Origin: CALMEC01 sp963777565
GTDB taxonomy: Bacteria; Actinomycetota; Thermoleophilia; Miltoncostaeales; Miltoncostaeaceae
Reading direction: 5' to 3'
Length of the DNA stretch: 64,000 bases
Assembly (NCBI GenBank): GCA_963777565.1
Contig: CAVZQZ010000006.1
Location: forward strand, 248,001 to 312,000
The notes under the pieces are model-generated. The model ran no database searches. It was not told where the DNA came from and worked only from the letters and a program-made list of their open reading frames with translations. Made by a program: the position numbers and the translations under genes. Numbering within the stretch: position 1 is the first letter of the stretch; every line of letters starts with the position of its first letter. Of this stretch, positions 52,700 to 61,016 are shown one piece after another.

Positions 52700-53245
52700 A
52701 TGAGAAGCCCACACCGTCTCGCGCTCGCCGTGATACTCGGTGGCGCAGCCCTCTCCGGGACCGTCGCACTGTCCAAGACCGTGCACCTCGGTGCGGACAC
52801 GCCGAAGACGGCCGTCGACGAGAAGGCCATCGCCAAGCGCCACGCGCAGCTCACCGCCGCCGAGCGCTCCGCCCGGAAAGCGCTTGCCCAGAAGACCCCC
52901 GGGCTCCCACCGGTTCCCGGCGTCGGACCGGTGGCGGTGCCGAACCTCGGAGCCGTCGTGGTCACCCGCGTGGTCGCCCCACCGGCGAGCACGGACAAGA
53001 CGTCCGGGGCACGCAAGCCGGTGAAGAAGCCGCCGAAGCCGACCAAGCCGCAGGGCGAGGACACCGCCGTCGCGGCGCCGGCGACGCCCGCCCCGACCTC
53101 GACCGCGCGCCGCGGGGATGACCCGGAGGCCGCAAGGGAGGCGCGCGAGCGCGAAGAGGAGGCCGCCAAGAAGGCCGCAGAGCAGGCACGCGAGGCCGCC
53201 AAGAAGGCCGCGGAGCAGGCAGCCGGGGCCGCCGAGGCCGACTGA
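52700..53245 (+). CDS. Exported Lys/Ala/Pro-rich protein of unknown function
   Basis: A 181-residue protein. An N-terminal signal or anchor (LALAVILGGAALSGTVALSK) is followed by a charged helix (EKAIAKRHAQLTAAERSARK), a Pro-rich stretch, a Val-rich segment, a Lys/Pro linker (KPVKKPPKPTKPQ), and a C-terminal Ala/Glu/Lys coiled helix of two EEAAKKAAEQA-like repeats. No cysteine or haem motif. It is the first gene of the apbE/ferric reductase operon, with GGGAGGAG before the ATG. Its stop overlaps the next start (TGATG). Confidence 0.65.
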   Translation: MRSPHRLALAVILGGAALSGTVALSKTVHLGADTPKTAVDEKAIAKRHAQLTAAERSARKALAQKTPGLPPVPGVGPVAVPNLGAVVVTRVVAPPASTDKTSGARKPVKKPPKPTKPQGEDTAVAAPATPAPTSTARRGDDPEAAREAREREEEAAKKAAEQAREAAKKAAEQAAGAAEAD

Positions 53246-53781
53246 TGAAGAGCCAGGTCGGTCGCGTCTACATCCTGGCGATCGCGCTCCTGCTGTTCTT
53301 CGTGCTGTGGGCGACGGTCTCCGCACACCCCTGGTCGTCGAAGGCCGCCGTCGATCCGCGCGTCGCGAAGCTGCAGGCCCGTGAGCAGCAGGTCAAGAAG
53401 GAGGTCCAGCGGGCACGCAAGATCGTGACCCTGCGCTGGAAGAACTACAACCGCGACCTCCAGCGTCGCCAGGCGCAGATCGCCGCGGCGAATCGGCGCC
53501 GCCAGGCGGCCTGGTCACGTGCGATGGCGATCGCCCAGTCGCGTCGCAGGGTCGTCTATCGCACCGTGGTCGGCACGGCGTCGGCCGGCACGGCGGGCGG
53601 CACGAGCGGCGGGGGCGTCGTCGTCTCGGGCGGCGGCAGCTCCGGAGGCGTTGGGAGCGTCGTCGTCTCGGGCGGTGGAAGCAGCTCCGGTGGGGGCGGC
53701 GGAGGCGGCGTGAGCGTCGCGGCGCCGCCGATCGCGAGCGTGTCGGCCGGATCCCCGGCGTCGTCCAGCGGGACGTCGTGA
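53245..53781 (+). CDS. Membrane-anchored coiled-coil protein with Gly/Ser tail
   Basis: A 178-residue protein. A single helix (RVYILAIALLLFFVLWATVS) anchors it. A basic coiled coil of about 65 residues follows (LQAREQQVKKEVQRARKIVT), rich in aromatic W/Y (TLRWKNYNRDLQRRQ). The last ~70 residues are a Gly/Ser/Val-rich repeat tail (GGGVVVSGGGSSGG). No known family and no FMN-binding motif such as SGAT. It overlaps apbE by 4 nt (GTGA). The operon suggests an outer-surface redox role, but the sequence itself shows no cofactor site. Confidence 0.65.
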   Translation: MKSQVGRVYILAIALLLFFVLWATVSAHPWSSKAAVDPRVAKLQAREQQVKKEVQRARKIVTLRWKNYNRDLQRRQAQIAAANRRRQAAWSRAMAIAQSRRRVVYRTVVGTASAGTAGGTSGGGVVVSGGGSSGGVGSVVVSGGGSSSGGGGGGGVSVAAPPIASVSAGSPASSSGTS

Positions 53782-54659
53782 CACGGGACCGGTTCCGGGC
53801 GATGAACACCGACGTCGAGATCCTGGTCGAGCGGCCGCGCGACGACAGGGTCGACGACCTGCTGCAGCAGGCACGGGAGCAGTTCGAGCAGCTCGAGCAG
53901 ACCTTCTCGCGATTTCGCCCGACGTCGGAGCTCTCACGCCTGAACCGGGTCGGACGGCTGCGCCCGAGCCCGCAGATGGCCGAGGTCGTCCGACTCGCGC
54001 TCGCCGCCCGCGCCCGGACCGGCGGGCGGTTCGACCCGACCGTCCACGACGCCCTGGTGAATGCGGGCTACGCGACGTCGTTCGACGACCTTCCCGGCGG
54101 GATCGTTCCGGCGCCCGAGGGCGATCCGCCCCCGTGCGGCGGAGGGGTTCAGATCGATCCGGTGACGGGAGAGATCACGCTGGAGCACGGGGTCCATCTG
54201 GACCTGGGCGGCATCGCCAAGGGGTTCGCGGTGGATCGTGTTCGCGACCTCGTGGGCGAGGCGGGGCCGTGCCTGGTCAACGCGGGGGGCGACATCGCGA
54301 TCGGCGAGGTCCCGGCGGACGGCGAGTGGAACGTCGGCGTCGAGCGGGGCGATGGAACGACGATCACCGTCGGTCTCGTCCGCGGCGGGCTCGCCACGTC
54401 GGGCCGCGACCGGCGCCGGTGGCAGACCGAAGCGGGCGAAGCCCACCACATCATCGATCCGGCGACCTCACGTCCGACCGACACCGACCTGCTCCGCGTG
54501 ACCGCCATCGGCTCGTCCGCGGTCGACGCCGAGGTGCTCGCAAAGAGCCTGCTCATCGTAGGCCGGGTCGATGCGATCCGGGAGGCCGACGAGCAGGGCA
54601 TCCCCTGCGTGCTCGTCGATTCCTCCGGCGGGACGACCCTTGCCGGAGGCCTCGCGTGA
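53778..54659 (+). CDS. apbE: FAD:protein FMN transferase (ApbE)
   Basis: A 293-residue enzyme that attaches FMN from FAD to a Thr or Ser of exported proteins. Family motifs are FSRFRPTSELSRLNRVG, GGRFDPTVHDALVNAGY, HLDLGGIAKGFAVDRV, CLVNAGGDIAIG and HHIIDPATSRP (Mg2+ and FAD sites). It lacks a signal peptide, so it either works in the cytosol or uses an unseen export route. GTG start at 53778. No FMN_bind target gene is in the operon, so the acceptor is unknown. Confidence 0.93.
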   Translation: MTRDRFRAMNTDVEILVERPRDDRVDDLLQQAREQFEQLEQTFSRFRPTSELSRLNRVGRLRPSPQMAEVVRLALAARARTGGRFDPTVHDALVNAGYATSFDDLPGGIVPAPEGDPPPCGGGVQIDPVTGEITLEHGVHLDLGGIAKGFAVDRVRDLVGEAGPCLVNAGGDIAIGEVPADGEWNVGVERGDGTTITVGLVRGGLATSGRDRRRWQTEAGEAHHIIDPATSRPTDTDLLRVTAIGSSAVDAEVLAKSLLIVGRVDAIREADEQGIPCVLVDSSGGTTLAGGLA

Positions 54660-55474
54660 AGCACGACCCCACGTTCTGGCTCCTGGCGCGATCGACGGGA
54701 CTGCTCGCGTACGCGTTCGCGACGGCGACCGTGGTGGCGGGGTTGACCCTCAAGACGCGGCTGCTCAGGTCGGTGCGGCTCGCGAGCGTCACGGACGTCC
54801 ACAGGGTCCTCTCCCTCGCCGGCCTCGTCGCGGTCGCGGCGCACGCGACCTCGCTGGTGTTCGACGAGACCGTCAAGGTGACGCCGCTGGCGGTGTTCGT
54901 GCCCGGGCTCGTGGACTACCGCACAGTCTGGAGCGCCGTCGGCGTCGTCGTGCTGGAGCTCATGGCGATCATCCACATCTCATTCCGCGTGCGCAGTCGC
55001 ATCGGGGTCAAGAACTGGCGGCGGCTCCACTACTTCACGTATCTCGTCTTCGCCGGCGCGACCTTGCACGGCCTGCTCACCGGAACCGACAGCGACCGGA
55101 TGTGGGCGCTCGGCATCTACGCCGTCGCGGTCGGGCTGGTGGTGTCGCTGACGTTCTGGCGCATCGACAGCGTCAAGGTCGCCGCGGCGGCTCGGGCCGC
55201 TCAGGCCGCTGCGCGCGCGACGGCGGCGCCAGCGGATCGCCGCGCAACCGCCGCCGGGCAGGCCATGCCGCGCACGGCACCGTCGCAGCCCTCCACGCGG
55301 CCACGCGAGCTCGCCCAAATCGGCGTCGGGGCCGCCGGGTCCGCTCCCGCTCGTCCCGCCCCCGCCGCGAACGACGCTCTCCGAATCCGGCCGATCCGGC
55401 CTCGTTTCGACACCGGCTTCGGTCCGCACCCGACCGAGCGCCGGGAGAGCCTCAGCACTCGCCGCGACGAGTGA
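54656..55474 (+). CDS. Ferric reductase-like transmembrane haem protein
   Basis: A 272-residue protein with six membrane helices (about residues 5-180) of the ferric reductase-like/YedZ type. His pairs on two helices (TDVHRVLSL with VAAHATSL; LHYFTYLVFAGATLHGLLTG) would bind two haems b. The last ~90 residues are a cytosolic Ala/Pro/Arg-rich disordered tail. It would carry electrons across the membrane. GTG start overlaps apbE (GTGA). With apbE this resembles the flavin-based extracytosolic electron-transfer modules known from other Gram-positives. Confidence 0.82.
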   Translation: MKHDPTFWLLARSTGLLAYAFATATVVAGLTLKTRLLRSVRLASVTDVHRVLSLAGLVAVAAHATSLVFDETVKVTPLAVFVPGLVDYRTVWSAVGVVVLELMAIIHISFRVRSRIGVKNWRRLHYFTYLVFAGATLHGLLTGTDSDRMWALGIYAVAVGLVVSLTFWRIDSVKVAAAARAAQAAARATAAPADRRATAAGQAMPRTAPSQPSTRPRELAQIGVGAAGSAPARPAPAANDALRIRPIRPRFDTGFGPHPTERRESLSTRRDE

Positions 55475-55489
55475 CGGACTCCCGCCGTC

Positions 55490-56014
55490 TCAGTCGAGGA
55501 CGGACGCCGGATCTTCCTTGAACCGGCGCTTGAGCTCGTCTTGCAGGAGGTCGAGCACGCGGATCACCTCGGCCCGGTCGGACGACACGGCCCGCTCCTC
55601 GGCGGCGAGCTCGGCGACGCCGTGCTCGATGTCGGCGTCGCTCAGCGAGGTCGGGTCGGTGAGGCCCGACTCGGCCACGAGCCGCTCCACGCGCCGGCGT
55701 GCGAGCAGCATCTCGTCGTCGGGCACGTGCAGGCGGATGGCGCCCCCGCGCGACGACGTGGTGCGCTCGTCGGAGGCAAGGATCTCGGCAAGATTGTCGA
55801 GCAATGACCCGTTGCCGCCCTCGGATCTGCGGTCGAGCTCGCCCTTGAGGATCTCCGCCCGGCTCTGCACGTAGCGGCGAAGCATCGAGAGGTGCTCGAG
55901 CTCCTCCCGGCACCCGTCGCGCCGTTCGCGCAGCTCCGCGAGGTCCAGCCCCTCGAGGCCCTCGACGAACTCCGGCTTGCTGATGCGGTCGATGCGTCGC
56001 TTACCCTCTGGCAC
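55490..56014 (-). CDS. RsiG-like anti-sigma/c-di-GMP-binding candidate
   Basis: A 174-residue helical protein. It resembles the actinobacterial 'aerial mycelium formation'/RsiG family in ISKPEFVEGLEGLDLAELRE and HLSMLRRYVQSRAEILKGEL. RsiG proteins bind c-di-GMP through repeats of E-x3-S-x2-R-x3-Q-x3-D. The first repeat here keeps S-x2-R-x3-Q but has L for the first E and E for the last D. The second (ERAVSSDRAEVIRVLD) keeps E, S, R and D but has I for Q. It could be a diverged c-di-GMP-dependent anti-sigma factor. No sigma gene is adjacent. Confidence 0.5.
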   Translation of the reverse strand: MPEGKRRIDRISKPEFVEGLEGLDLAELRERRDGCREELEHLSMLRRYVQSRAEILKGELDRRSEGGNGSLLDNLAEILASDERTTSSRGGAIRLHVPDDEMLLARRRVERLVAESGLTDPTSLSDADIEHGVAELAAEERAVSSDRAEVIRVLDLLQDELKRRFKEDPASVLD

Positions 56015-56134
56015 CCGTCACACTCCCTTCCCTGGACCGGCGCCATTCTAGTCCTTCTCAGGAGCGTGCCGCTTCGGAGGGCGACCCGAGTCGCACGGCG
56101 TCGCGGATGCGGCTGGAGGGGCCGCCTGCCCTCC

Positions 56135-56326
56135 CTAGGCCGCGGTGCGGGTCTCGGCCGGGGCGAGCACCGACTGGACCCGGCGCCAGGCCGCATGTTC
56201 GGCCTGCTCGTCGTGGAGATCGTGCGTGGGCTCGTAGACGCGGCGCGATGCGCTGATCCAGTCGGCCAGCGCCTGCTCGAGCTCGATGCCGAGTCGTGTG
56301 CGTGATGTGGAGATTCGTCGGTTCAT
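56135..56326 (-). CDS. 63-residue hypothetical protein
   Basis: A short frame from ATG 56326: MNRRISTSRTRLGIELEQAL, then ADWISASRRVYEPTHDLHDE and AAWRRVQSVLAPAE. The product is helical and amphipathic, without cysteines. The Shine-Dalgarno is weak. It lies between the RsiG-like gene and metW in the same direction. No family recognised. Confidence 0.45.
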   Translation of the reverse strand: MNRRISTSRTRLGIELEQALADWISASRRVYEPTHDLHDEQAEHAAWRRVQSVLAPAETRTAA

Positions 56327-56361
56327 TGCCGTATCTCTACGACGAGGATCCCGCGATTTCC

Positions 56362-57015
56362 TTACATCCGCAACGAATCATTCGGCGGGTTCATGACCGC
56401 CGTGTCCTGACTGCCCGACGGGCGGTGCTCGATGCGGCACACCACCCCCGCGGCCAGCAGATTCGGCCGTCGCTCCACCCATGCCCGCGCCCTGCCACCC
56501 CGGACGTTGAGCGGGACCCGGGCGGTCAGGCGAAAGCCCTCGGCGGCGGCGAGTTCCTCGAAGTCCCGGAGGGTGCACAGGTGGATGTTCGGCGTGTCGT
56601 GCCAGGCGTACGGCAGCACGCGCGACGACGGCATCCGGCCCCGGCCGAGCAGGCCGAGCCTGATGCGCCAGTGCCCGAAGTTCGGGAACGACACGATACC
56701 GGCGGGCGCGACGCGCATCATCTCCGAGAGCACGAAGGCGGGCCGGCGGGTCGCCTGCAGCGTCTGCGAGAGCACCACGAGGTCGAAGGATCCGTCGTCG
56801 AAGTCGCCGAGGCCGTCGTCGATGTCGGCCTGCAAGACGGGAACCCCCCGGTCGATGCACGCGTGAAAGCCCTCCGCGGAGATCTCGACGCCGTGGCCGT
56901 CGCACCCCTTCACCCGGATGAGGTGCTCGAGCAGCGCGCCGTCGCCGCAGCCGAGGTCGAGCACGCGGGCCCCGCGCGGCACCATGCCGGCCACCAGTGC
57001 GAGATCAGGTCGCAA
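56362..57015 (-). CDS. metW: MetW, methionine biosynthesis protein
   Basis: A 217-residue SAM-fold protein. LRPDLALVAGMVPRGARVLD and LGCGDGALLEHL form the methyltransferase motif I; FDLVVLSQTLQATRRP and MRVAPAGIVSFPNFGHWRIR are MetW signatures. MetW boosts the activity of MetX and is normally encoded beside it. The start is a TTG at 57015, 11 nt inside the end of metX, which suggests reduced translation relative to metX. Confidence 0.88.
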   Translation of the reverse strand: MRPDLALVAGMVPRGARVLDLGCGDGALLEHLIRVKGCDGHGVEISAEGFHACIDRGVPVLQADIDDGLGDFDDGSFDLVVLSQTLQATRRPAFVLSEMMRVAPAGIVSFPNFGHWRIRLGLLGRGRMPSSRVLPYAWHDTPNIHLCTLRDFEELAAAEGFRLTARVPLNVRGGRARAWVERRPNLLAAGVVCRIEHRPSGSQDTAVMNPPNDSLRM

Positions 57016-58213
57016 CGTCCTCCCCCGGCGTCGGCGCGCGCCGTGCCCCGTTGACGGCCTCGCGTTCCATCCGGTCGAGGAAGCCGGCAACGGTGCGGTG
57101 GTACTCCGGCACGACGAGCAGGAACGAGTCGTGCCCCCAGGGGGATTCGATCTCCCTGAAGGTCACGGGCACTCGGTTGGCCTGCAGCATCCGGACGATC
57201 TCACGCGAATGTGCGGTGTCGAAGCGCCAGTCGGTGTCAAAGGAGAGCACGAGGAAGCGGGTCGTGACGTGCCGAAGCCGCTCCGCGGCGGCGACCGGAT
57301 CGGCGAACGGATCGAAGTAGTCCATGACCCTGGTCAGGTAGAGGTAGCTGTTCGCGTCGAACCGTTTGAGGAAGCTCTCCCCCTGATGCTGGAGGTAGCT
57401 CTCGACCTGGAAGTCGACGCCGAAGTTCCGGCGTGGCTCATCGGCGTCCTGGATGCGCCGGCCGAACTTCTGGCGCATCGACTCCTCGGAGAGGTACGTG
57501 ATGTGGGCGATCATCCGTGCGAGCGCGAGACCCGTGTCGGGCCGCCGGTCGGAATCGTAGTAGTCACCGCCGTTGAAATCCGGGTCGCGCAGGATCGCTT
57601 CCCGGGCCACCGCCGAGAACGCGATGTTCTGAGCCGACAGGCGTCCCGTGGCACACACCATGACGCCGGCGTGGAGATCATCCGGGTGATCGAGCGCCCA
57701 CTGCATCACCTGCATCCCGCCCACCGAGCCGCCGATCGCGGCCATGAGCCTGCGCACGCCCAGATGGTGGATGAGCGCGCGGTGCACGGTTACGAGATCC
57801 GAGATGGTGAAGATCGGAAACCGCAGGCCGTAGGCCCGGCCCGTCGCCGGGTCGATCGAGCCGGGCCCGGTGGTGCCCTGGCACCCGCCGAGCAGGTTGG
57901 AGCAGATCACGAAGAAGCGGTCGGTGTCGACCGGCTTCCCCGGGCCGATGAGGGTGTCCCACCACCCGGGCCGTGCCGGATCGCCGTGGTGCCCGGCGGC
58001 ATGGGCATCGCCGGTCAGCGCATGGCAGATGTAGACGGCGTTCGACGCGTCCGCGTTGAGGGTGCCATACGTCTCGTAGGCGACCTCGACCGGCGCGAGC
58101 GTCGCGCCGGTGTCGAGCGTCAGCGGGTCGTCCTCCCTGAAGAGGACGACCCGCTTGGTCTCGACGTGTCCGACGGACCCGCCGCTCGGATCGGGGCGCC
58201 CGCCGGCCGACAC
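57005..58213 (-). CDS. metX: Homoserine O-acetyltransferase
   Basis: A 402-residue alpha/beta-hydrolase that acetylates (or in some members succinylates) homoserine with acyl-CoA. Motifs are LTGDAHAAG, SNLLGGCQGTTGPGSIDPAT, and the nucleophile elbow AAIGGSVGGMQVMQWA with the catalytic Ser. The C-terminal Asp and His sit near LVLSFDTDWRF and ESPWGHDSFLL. GTG start at 58213, eight nt after metY. It supplies the substrate for MetY. Confidence 0.93.
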   Translation of the reverse strand: MSAGGRPDPSGGSVGHVETKRVVLFREDDPLTLDTGATLAPVEVAYETYGTLNADASNAVYICHALTGDAHAAGHHGDPARPGWWDTLIGPGKPVDTDRFFVICSNLLGGCQGTTGPGSIDPATGRAYGLRFPIFTISDLVTVHRALIHHLGVRRLMAAIGGSVGGMQVMQWALDHPDDLHAGVMVCATGRLSAQNIAFSAVAREAILRDPDFNGGDYYDSDRRPDTGLALARMIAHITYLSEESMRQKFGRRIQDADEPRRNFGVDFQVESYLQHQGESFLKRFDANSYLYLTRVMDYFDPFADPVAAAERLRHVTTRFLVLSFDTDWRFDTAHSREIVRMLQANRVPVTFREIESPWGHDSFLLVVPEYHRTVAGFLDRMEREAVNGARRAPTPGEDVAT

Positions 58214-58221
58214 CGCTTGGA

Positions 58222-59520
58222 CTACACCGCCACGGCGTCGCGTGCCTTCGCGAGCGCCTGGTTGAGGTCGTCGAGGATGTCGTCGATGTGCTCGATGCCG
58301 ACGGAGAGGCGCACCGTGTCCTGGGTGACCCCGGCCGCGGCGAGTTCCTCGTCGTTGAGCTGCGAGTGCGTCGTCGAGGCGTTGTGGATCGCGAGGGACT
58401 TCGCGTCACCGATGTTCGCGAGATGGCTGAAGAGCTCGAGCGACTCGATGAACCGCTGCCCGGCGTCCCGCCCGCCCTTGATCCCGAACGTCACGAGCGC
58501 GCCCGATCCGCCACGAAGGGTCCGCTTCGCGACCTCGTAGTACGGATCCCCCTCGAGACCCGGGTACTGCACCCACTCGACCGCGTCGTGGCCCGACAGG
58601 TACCGGGCGACGGCGAGGGCGTTCTCGTTGTGGCGCTCCATTCGCAGCGGGAGCGTCTCGATGCCCTGCAGGAACAGGAACGCGTTGAACGGCGACAGCG
58701 CCGCGCCGGTGTTTCGCAGGAGCACGGTGCGGATGCGGCCGATGTATGCCGCCGGGCCGAGGGCATCGCTCCACACCACGCCGTGGTAGCTGGGGTCCGG
58801 CGACGTGAGCCCCGGGAAGCGCTCCGCGTTGGCGACCCAGTCGAACTTGCCGCTGTCGACGACGGCGCCGCCGATGGATGTGCCGTGTCCGCCGATGTAC
58901 TTGGTGAGCGAATGGACGGCGACGTCCGCGCCGAGCTCGAACACCGGGCACCCGATCGGAGTGGGAACGGTGTTGTCGACGATGAGCGGCAATCCCGCCG
59001 CGTGGGCCGCGTCGGCCCACGCCGCGATGTCGACGACGTTGAGCTTCGGGTTTCCGATCGTCTCGGCGAACACGAGACGGGTCTCGTCGTCGACCAGCGC
59101 CGCCACCGCCTCGGGCGTGTCGGGGTCGACGAACCGGACCTCGATGCCGTACTGCGGGAGGGTGTGGGCAAACAGGTTGTAGGTGCCCCCATAGAGGGTC
59201 GAGACGCTGATGATGTTGTCGCCGGCACGGCAGACGTTGAGCACCGAGTAGGTGACGGCGGCCTGGCCGGAGGCGATGACGCAGCTTGCGATGCCGCCCT
59301 CGAGGGCCGCGAGCCGCTGCTCGAGCACGTCCCAGGTGGGGTTCATGATCCGGGTGTAGATGTTTCCCGGCACCTTCAGCGCGAACAGGTCCGCGGCGTG
59401 TTGGGTGTCGTCGAACGTGAACGACGTGGTCTGGTAGATCGGTACCGCCCGGGCGTTGGTGGTGGGGTCCGGTGCCTGACCACCGTGGAGGGCGATCGTC
59501 TCCGCTCGCTGCTGACTCAT
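58222..59520 (-). CDS. metY: O-acetylhomoserine sulfhydrylase
   Basis: A 432-residue PLP enzyme joining O-acetylhomoserine with sulfide to give homocysteine. It starts AETIALHGGQAPDPTTNARA and continues YTRIMNPTWDVLEQRLAALE. The PLP Lys is in VHSLTKYIGGHGTSIGG, followed by FLFLQGIETLPLRMERHNEN. Length and order match MetY. AAGGAG lies eight bases before the ATG. With metX and metW it makes methionine by direct sulfhydrylation. I saw no SAM riboswitch in the ~200 nt upstream. Confidence 0.95.
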   Translation of the reverse strand: MSQQRAETIALHGGQAPDPTTNARAVPIYQTTSFTFDDTQHAADLFALKVPGNIYTRIMNPTWDVLEQRLAALEGGIASCVIASGQAAVTYSVLNVCRAGDNIISVSTLYGGTYNLFAHTLPQYGIEVRFVDPDTPEAVAALVDDETRLVFAETIGNPKLNVVDIAAWADAAHAAGLPLIVDNTVPTPIGCPVFELGADVAVHSLTKYIGGHGTSIGGAVVDSGKFDWVANAERFPGLTSPDPSYHGVVWSDALGPAAYIGRIRTVLLRNTGAALSPFNAFLFLQGIETLPLRMERHNENALAVARYLSGHDAVEWVQYPGLEGDPYYEVAKRTLRGGSGALVTFGIKGGRDAGQRFIESLELFSHLANIGDAKSLAIHNASTTHSQLNDEELAAAGVTQDTVRLSVGIEHIDDILDDLNQALAKARDAVAV

Positions 59521-59655
59521 TCTCGTGATCTCCTTGACGCGTCACGACAGGGCGTGGTGGCCTGTCTCGGGTCCTTCGAGCACTCCTTCTACCAGATTGG
59601 CGCAAAAGCCGACCGAGTTAGTAGGGAATGCTCCGCCGAGCCCCCGGGAACGACC

Positions 59656-59681
59656 GTGCTGCCGCGCGGCGGCAGCGGCAC
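59656..59681 (-). terminator. Hairpin downstream of the multicopper oxidase remnant
   Basis: GTGCTGCCG (59656-59664) faces CGGCAGCGGCAC (59670-59681), giving a stem of at least six G-C-rich pairs. It lies just beyond the end of the remnant and before the metY leader. No T run follows, so this is a weak terminator call. Confidence 0.35.
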
Positions 59682-59721
59682 ACTACGGTAGCCGGATCGG
59701 CTCGGGGAAGGTCCGGAGCGC

Positions 59722-60280
59722 CTACTCGGTCAGGACCTCGAACGCCGCCATCATCCGCATGTCCTCATGCTCGACGTCGTGGCAGTGGAAGACGTACCGT
59801 CGGGGAAACGAGCGGGAGCGGATGAGCATGCTCGCCCGGCCGCCCGGCGCCAGGTTGACCGAATCGCGCTCGAACGCCTGGATGCCGGTCGGGGCCCTGC
59901 CGTCGATCGTCTGGATCTGCATCGCCTCGAGGTGGACGTGGACCGGATGCGTCCATCCCCCGCCGCCGTTCTTGAAGTTCCAGCGCTCGACCTGGCCGAG
60001 CTTGGGCGTGGCGTCGTTGCGGTTCGGGTCGAACTTCTTCCCGTTGATGACCCAGTTGCCGCCGCCGCGCTCGAACTCGAAGTTGCGGGTTGCGACGACC
60101 TGTTCGGGAAGCAGCTTCACGTGAGACCGCAGCGGGGGACCGGGACGGCGCTGGCGTTGTCCGAGGCGGCGCCGTCCTTACGACGAACTTGATGACCGGG
60201 ATGCCGGGACGGCGGCTGCCTGCGCGGCGCGACGTGCGACGGTGCACCCCGGTACGCACGATCGGCCCGGGCCTCCCTCA
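59722..60280 (-). pseudogene. Multicopper oxidase C-terminal remnant
   Basis: The C-terminal ~130 residues read cleanly from 60120 to 59722: NFEFERGGGNWVINGKKFDP, GGWTHPVHVHLEAMQIQ (copper HxHxH site) and RYVFHCHDVEHEDMRM (type 1/3 HCH site). Upstream the reading continues only with one-base shifts near 60138 (SHVKLLPEQ joined to ASDNASAVPVP) and near 60180 (PVIKFVV). Homology ends by about 60280, so more than half of a normal oxidase is missing. The next gene upstream, mobA, is on the other strand. It is a truncated gene or assembly junction. Confidence 0.7.
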
Positions 60281-60404
60281 CGGCTGTCGGCGGCTTCCAA
60301 GCGGCGATCCGCACCGGCCGGGGTCCCGCATGTCACCGACGCCGCGAAGCTCGTGGTCGGGGCATCGAGCACGTCGACCGGCCCGGGCACGGTACCGTCC
60401 CACC

Positions 60405-61016
60405 GTGGACGTGGGTGAGGATCGGTCGCTCGGCGGGATCGTGCTCGCAGGCGGGGCAGGCCTGCGGATCGGCCGACCGAAGGCGGGCATGCTCGTGGCG
60501 GGCCGGACGCTAGTCGAATCCGCGGTTGCGAGGCTCCAGGCGCGGTGCACGTCGGTGGTGGTGGTCTCGCGCCCCGACATCCCGCTCCCGGCGCTGAACG
60601 CGCCGGTCGTGTTCGACCGCCCCGGACCGGCCGCGCCCCTCGTGGGGATCGCGACAGGGCTGGGGGCGCTCACGACGGCCTCGTGTCTGGTGCTGGCGTG
60701 CGATCTCCCGCTCGCCGATGCGATCCTCGACCGCCTCGTCGCGGATTCGGCCGGCGCCGCCGTGGCCGCCGACCCGGAGGGACGGATCCAGCCGCTGTGC
60801 GCCCGGTATCCGCGCCGGCCCGCGCTCGCAGCGTGCGAGACGATCCTCGCCGATGGATTGCTCGCAGCCCAGGCGCTGGCGTCGCGCCTCGCGGCCGTCG
60901 CCATCCGGGCCGCACCCGGCGAACTCCTCAACGTCAACACCCCCGAGGACCTCGTCCGCGCCGAGGCGGCCCTCGGTCACCCGACGGCGGGCAGCACCTC
61001 GACCACGGCGTTGTAG
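60405..61016 (+). CDS. mobA: Molybdenum cofactor guanylyltransferase
   Basis: A 203-residue nucleotidyltransferase that adds GMP to molybdopterin to give the dinucleotide cofactor used by DMSO-reductase-family enzymes. LGGIVLAGGAGLRIGRPKAG is the nucleotide loop, PGPAAPLVGIATGLGAL follows, and VLACDLPLADAILDRLVADS holds the metal-binding Asp. The C-terminal VNTPEDLVRAE is typical. GTG start at 60405 (another at 60411). Its last ~40 nt overlap the convergent fdhA-like gene end. It probably supports both molybdenum enzymes in the window. Confidence 0.85.
   Translation: MDVGEDRSLGGIVLAGGAGLRIGRPKAGMLVAGRTLVESAVARLQARCTSVVVVSRPDIPLPALNAPVVFDRPGPAAPLVGIATGLGALTTASCLVLACDLPLADAILDRLVADSAGAAVAADPEGRIQPLCARYPRRPALAACETILADGLLAAQALASRLAAVAIRAAPGELLNVNTPEDLVRAEAALGHPTAGSTSTTAL

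Noticed and set aside
51302..53326. In-frame upstream extension of the beta-propeller gene
   Set aside because: It runs antisense through the CoA-transferase and the next gene; the signal peptide after GTG 51301 marks the real start.
57871..57886. A third copy of the GTGCCTGGCACC palindrome
   Set aside because: The sequence is GGTGCCCTGGCACC, with an extra base, and lies within the conserved GGCQGTTG coding stretch of metX.
59521..59721. SAM riboswitch before metY
   Set aside because: None of the conserved SAM-I/IV or SAM-II elements could be found in this ~200-nt stretch on the minus strand.
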